From Wyeomyia smithii (taxonomy: Eukaryota > Arthropoda > Insecta > Diptera > Culicidae), in contig NC_073696.1 in assembly GCF_029784165.1 (NCBI RefSeq), positions 115,312,991 through 115,376,990 on the forward strand: 64,000 nucleotides of DNA, given 5' to 3'. This document shows, piece after piece, positions 59,984-64,000 of the stretch. The stretch's first letter is position 1; each line of letters opens with the position of its first letter. Below the pieces are notes generated by a model. That model was not told the DNA's origin, did not search any database, and saw only the letters and a program-made list of their open reading frames with translations. The position numbers and the translations under genes are program-made.

Positions 59984-62900
59984 TATTTTTTTCGGAAAGA
60001 CAAAATTATCTTCTATAATATTGCTGAAGACGTCACACCGATCAAACGAACCGTCTTGGCTCTGAAAAAACGTGACGTGTTCCAAAAAATCAAACGAATA
60101 CCACAAAATGGCATCTTTGGCCCAAACAACTGTCTATACAAAACTTCAACTAAATCAAAAATGACAGTTGAAAGAAAATTAAAACTGGAACATTTTTTTG
60201 TGGAACTGCTCGGTTACCCTATTTTGGAACTGTTCACCCAGTGTTTCATTTGTGCTTAAAATTTCAGGGATTGATCTTCTTCAAAAATAATCAAACTCGT
60301 ATTTTTTGGGTCGTTAGGGCGGCCAGCTCCGAAATAGGGTGACCATAAAAATTGCTTTGTTCTAAGGATTTAAATTAAAAATCCTAACATCCTGTACAGG
60401 GTTTATTTTTTTGGAAGGTCTAAATTATTACCTTCAACTTTCCAAAAACACTATACCAATAGAACATACCGTTAATTGTAAAAGTATTTTAAATTACCCA
60501 TAAAGTGCTCTATTGGATATTAAAATATTTTCACAGTCCAATTGGTTTCTTTAACTGGCATAGTGTCTTTGGTAAAGGTGTAGATAGTAATTTTGTCCTT
60601 CCAAAAAAAAAATATGCTTCTCCTTTTTTTTTCTCGGTTTCTCCATGATCGGACAGTCTCAAATTGTTTAAGTAATCTTTTGTAGTCAAATCAGATTTTT
60701 AAGAAATGAACTTTTTTAGATTATAAGTATTTAATATTTATTTTAACTTTTTTTAATAACCAAAAAAAATTTTCTAGAGTGTAAGGCCGTTACAAATTTT
60801 ATTTTCATTTTATGTCACCCCACCCCCCCCCCCCCTTCAAAAATCTTGTATATTGGAAGGGGAAGAAAAAAAAGCTCAAAACGTTTTGTTCATTTTATTG
60901 GTTTTCCGACAAATAAATGCTTTATTTACCAACAAACAAGTCCAGTGACAGCGAGAGTGTCGTCAAAAGACAAGCGAAATAAATAATAATAATAAAAAAC
61001 TGTAATTTTTTCAACATTTATTTGAGTGCAAGTTACAAACGGCATAACTTGCACGCAAACTTTGATCAAAGATATTTCTATTTTTTTGTCTCGGTGTTAT
61101 TTATTTTTTTGCCACCCCCTTTACTAACTTTGATAACCTTGGACATAAAACAGAATTCGAATTTTGTATCAGCCTAATTTTTTCGGAAAGATTATTATTT
61201 ACAACTTCGCCGAAGATGTCACACCGATCAAACAAACCGTTTTGGCTCTAATAATATTTGTAATCATCAATACCTTCCCAAAATAGTATTTTAAATTAGC
61301 TTCTTAAAATAGGAGTCGTGTTCTAAAAACAAAATTAATCAATAGCACAAAATGTTTTCTTGCCCATAGAAACATCCATGCAAAATTGCAGCCAAATCAA
61401 AAATGGTCGATTAAATTGGTTACACGTTTTTTTGTGAAATTGCACAACCATAAAAACAGCTTTGATCGATATACTCTATTTTCAAAAACTCAACTTTTGA
61501 GCAAGTTGTGGATGTTCGATCTTCTTGGATCAAACCAAAGGCAACTATTTCTATTTTTCATAAAAAAGACTAACACATCGAATATTTTGTTCTTAAAATC
61601 ATTATATCTTTTGTCATGTGCTTAGATTAATTTTCTCAAATTAAAAAAAAAATAACATATTTTAAAAAAATTTCCCATATACAGATATGAATATGCCCTT
61701 CACATTGAGATCAAGAGATGTTTTTTATGACCAAATGAAAAGACATATTGACCAAATGAAAGGACATATTTTTATGAAAAGCATCAATAACTGTGAGTAG
61801 AATTGAGATATTTACGATTATATGTTTACAAGGGTGCCAACAAAAATGGTCATCTCGAATTTCAAAAAAAAAAACCCCTATACAAAATGTTCACCTGCTC
61901 GAAAAAACACCCTGTGCAAAATTTCAGCTCAATCGGACTTAAAATGGGGTGGCGCAAAGCGATTGAAGTTTGGCTTTTTTGAAAACCGAAAAATCACCCA
62001 AGGGGGGGGGGGGGTACGTGAAATTTCGGTTTTCGAATTTTTTTTTGATGACAAATCACTTAAAAACGCATGAAACGTCGAGAATTGGTGTCATCTGAAT
62101 TTTTTTTTTGCAAAAATTTACTCTCTGGGACTTAGTCGTTTTTTCAATTGCGGAAGGCGGAGTTTAAAATGTTGAGAATTTATCTTTTTAAATTGATTAC
62201 TAGTCTCTCGAAATAGCTTGTATAATGATATACACTATAACTAGCATCGAATACATTATGTTTCAGTAGGGTGGTTCATTTATTCGGCATAGGGTGGTTC
62301 ATAATATTGTGAAAAATGAGTATAAAATAAAAAAAGCACTTCGGTTCGTTTGATTGGTGTGACGTCTTCGACAAAGTTGTAGAAAATAATTCTGTCTTTC
62401 CAAAAAAATTACACTCAAAAAATTATTCATTCAAAAGTTAGAAGAAAGATTAAAAATTAATTATTCAAAAGGGCTCATTTTTTAAAAACTTGATTTTTTT
62501 ATTAAAACCTACGAAAGATTACCAAAACAATGAAACCAGTCCGATCATATAGAAATCAAGAAAAATAAGTTATCATTTTTTGAAGAAGAAAAAATATATT
62601 TTGAAAAAAAAAATTGTTTTCAATTATTTCTTTTTAAATGCATAATTTTTTGGGAGGACAAAATATTATCTACAACTTTGCCGAAGACACTATGCCGTTT
62701 TGACTGTAGACATATTTTTAATTTCCAATAGAGCACTCTATGAGGAATTAAGAATATTTCTACAGTCAAAACGGTTTATTTGATTGGCATAGTGTATCTG
62801 GCAAAGTTGTGAATAATAACTTCGTTCCTCAAAAAAAATGTACACTGTTAAAAAAAAAAAATTAAAAAATAAAACTTTTTTTCTGATGTCTCCATGACTG

Positions 62901-63262
62901 GTTTCGTTGTTCAGGAAAACTTTCGTAGTTTTTATTAACAAAAAACAATTTTTTTAAATAGGCTGTTCTCGATAGTTAATTTATAACTTTCTTTAATTTT
63001 TTTAAATTAGTAATTTTTTTTTCAGAGTGTATATTTTTTTGGAAAACAAAACTATTATCTACAACTTTGCCGAAGATGTCACACCGCTCAAACGAACCGT
63101 GTTGGCTCTAAAAATTTTTGTAATCATCAATACCTATCCGAAATAGCATTTTCCAATAGCTTTCCAAGAATGAGTTGTGTTTCAATAAATTAGCACAAAA
63201 TGGCATCTTTTGCCTATAAAAACGTCTATGCAAAGTTTCAGCCAATGGGCTCGTTCACGTTC
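59984..63262. repeat. Intron filled with a recurring ACAACTTTGCCGAAGA repeat family in both orientations
   Basis: A block of the form GGAAAGACAAAATTATCT-ACAACTTTGCCGAAGA-TGTCACACCGATCAAAC recurs forward at about 59990-60060, 61185-61250, 62650-62700 and 63040-63110, and inverted at about 60540-60610, 62340-62410 and 62760-62840. Other parts are AT-rich with homopolymers, including a C tract (60822-60835) and a G tract (62002-62014). Open frames here (for example 59933-60259) read through these repeats and are not genes. Confidence 0.7.
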
Positions 63263-64000
63263 TTTTCAAAAAGAACCTAAATTAATCCACTTAGCGGTCA
63301 GACTCAGCCTTTCTCATTCAAACTTATCATTTGTAAAAATAATATCGTCAAAAATCTGTCCACGTGGTATGTGGTTAGCTCTTTACAATGAAGTTCAATA
63401 GGGTGTTATGAGGCCACTAGACCTTTCATTTTCAACTAATTTCGTTAAAACCGGTCTAGCCATTTCTGAGAAAAGTAAGTGAGTTTAAGCAGTTTTTGAT
63501 GTATGCTTTGCTTTTATAACGTGATTTTATATTTTTATAAATAACGGACAAAGTTACAAACCGATTACAATGAAATTCAATAGCAACTAATAAGACAACT
63601 TGGCCTTTCATTCGAGACTAGTTTTGTGAAAATCGGTCCAGCCATCTCTAAAAAAAGTGAGTGAGTTTAAACAGCATCTGGAAAACATTTCTGTACATAA
63701 CTTTTGAACTATATGTTTAATCTTTATGAAATTTATAAGTTAAGAATTCTGAAGATAGCCCGTTCATTTGACATCAGTTTTGTTAAAATCGCTTCTGTAG
63801 TTTCTGAGATATTGATGTTTCGTGATTTTTACATATTGATACATAACCTCTAAACCAAAAATCCGATTACAATGAAATTCAATAGCAACCTATGGGGTAA
63901 CTACACCTTTCATTTGCAATTAATTTCATGGAAATCGGTCCAGCCATCTCTGAGAAAAGTGAATGAGAAAAAAAAGTTGCACATACATACACACACACGC
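63263..64000. repeat. Interspersed repeat, second copy, cut by the window end
   Basis: Same sequence as 58072 onward with few differences (for example AATATCGTC for AATATTGTC), reaching the ACACACACGC tract at the last base. Same orientation as the first copy, 5.2 kb apart. Confidence 0.88.

Noticed and set aside
59933..60259. 108-residue open frame on +
   Set aside because: It starts in the TA MITE terminal repeat and continues through the ACAACTTTGCC-type repeat, so it is repeat read-through.

Overview
The window looks like a piece of a large, repeat-packed insect genome, most likely a culicine (Aedes-like) mosquito. The reasons are small spliced exons, an abundance of hAT, TA-target and TTAA-target MITEs, RTE- and I-type LINEs, tRNA-derived SINEs, and one exon of an animal ion exchanger. 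This species guess is an inference; no barcode gene is present. Almost all recognisable coding capacity belongs to transposable elements.

Positions 562-37102 are one LTR retrotransposon blown up from about 9.0 kb to 36.5 kb by later events. Its LTRs (562-1443 and 36248-37102) both run TGTAAC...GTTACA and are bracketed by the same 4-bp target duplication, CCTT. Inside, in + orientation, are gag, protease, reverse transcriptase, RNase H and integrase of a Ty3/gypsy element. They are interrupted by: (a) a tRNA-type SINE in pol; (b) a non-autonomous hAT between RNase H and integrase; (c) a tandem duplication of about 4.31 kb covering the gag end, pol, SINE and most of that hAT; (d) a 10.1-kb autonomous-type hAT in RNase H of the first duplicate only, itself carrying a nearly intact 6.2-kb I-type LINE; (e) an 11.0-kb CACTA/EnSpm-like DNA transposon near the 3' end, carrying a transposase gene and a SAM-domain gene that may share a first exon. 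Target duplications and paralogous empty sites inside the window give the order: LTR element, then SINE and small hAT, then tandem duplication, then large hAT, then LINE. The CACTA insertion is not ordered against these.

Positions 37103-43065 are a second nest made of small non-autonomous elements: hAT-type with 8-bp duplications, TA-target MITEs inside two of them, a 9-bp-duplication palindromic MULE-like element, a fold-back element and a tRNA-like SINE head. Degenerate RTE-type LINE remains lie at 43260-45030 and, with two MITEs nested inside a 5'-truncated copy, at 50966-52693.

Positions 45031-55829 are AT-rich and mostly free of recognised repeats. They lie downstream of the only host exon seen, the C-terminal exon of a K+-dependent Na+/Ca2+ exchanger (NCKX, SLC24-like) at 55830-56070 on the minus strand, so part of this may be its 3' UTR. 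The rest, to 64000, would be its intron and is filled with noncoding repeats, including a roughly 0.9-kb family present twice (58072-58953 and 63263 to the window end).

No rRNA, functional tRNA, CRISPR or bacterial feature was seen. All splice sites and exon models were read by eye and are approximate.
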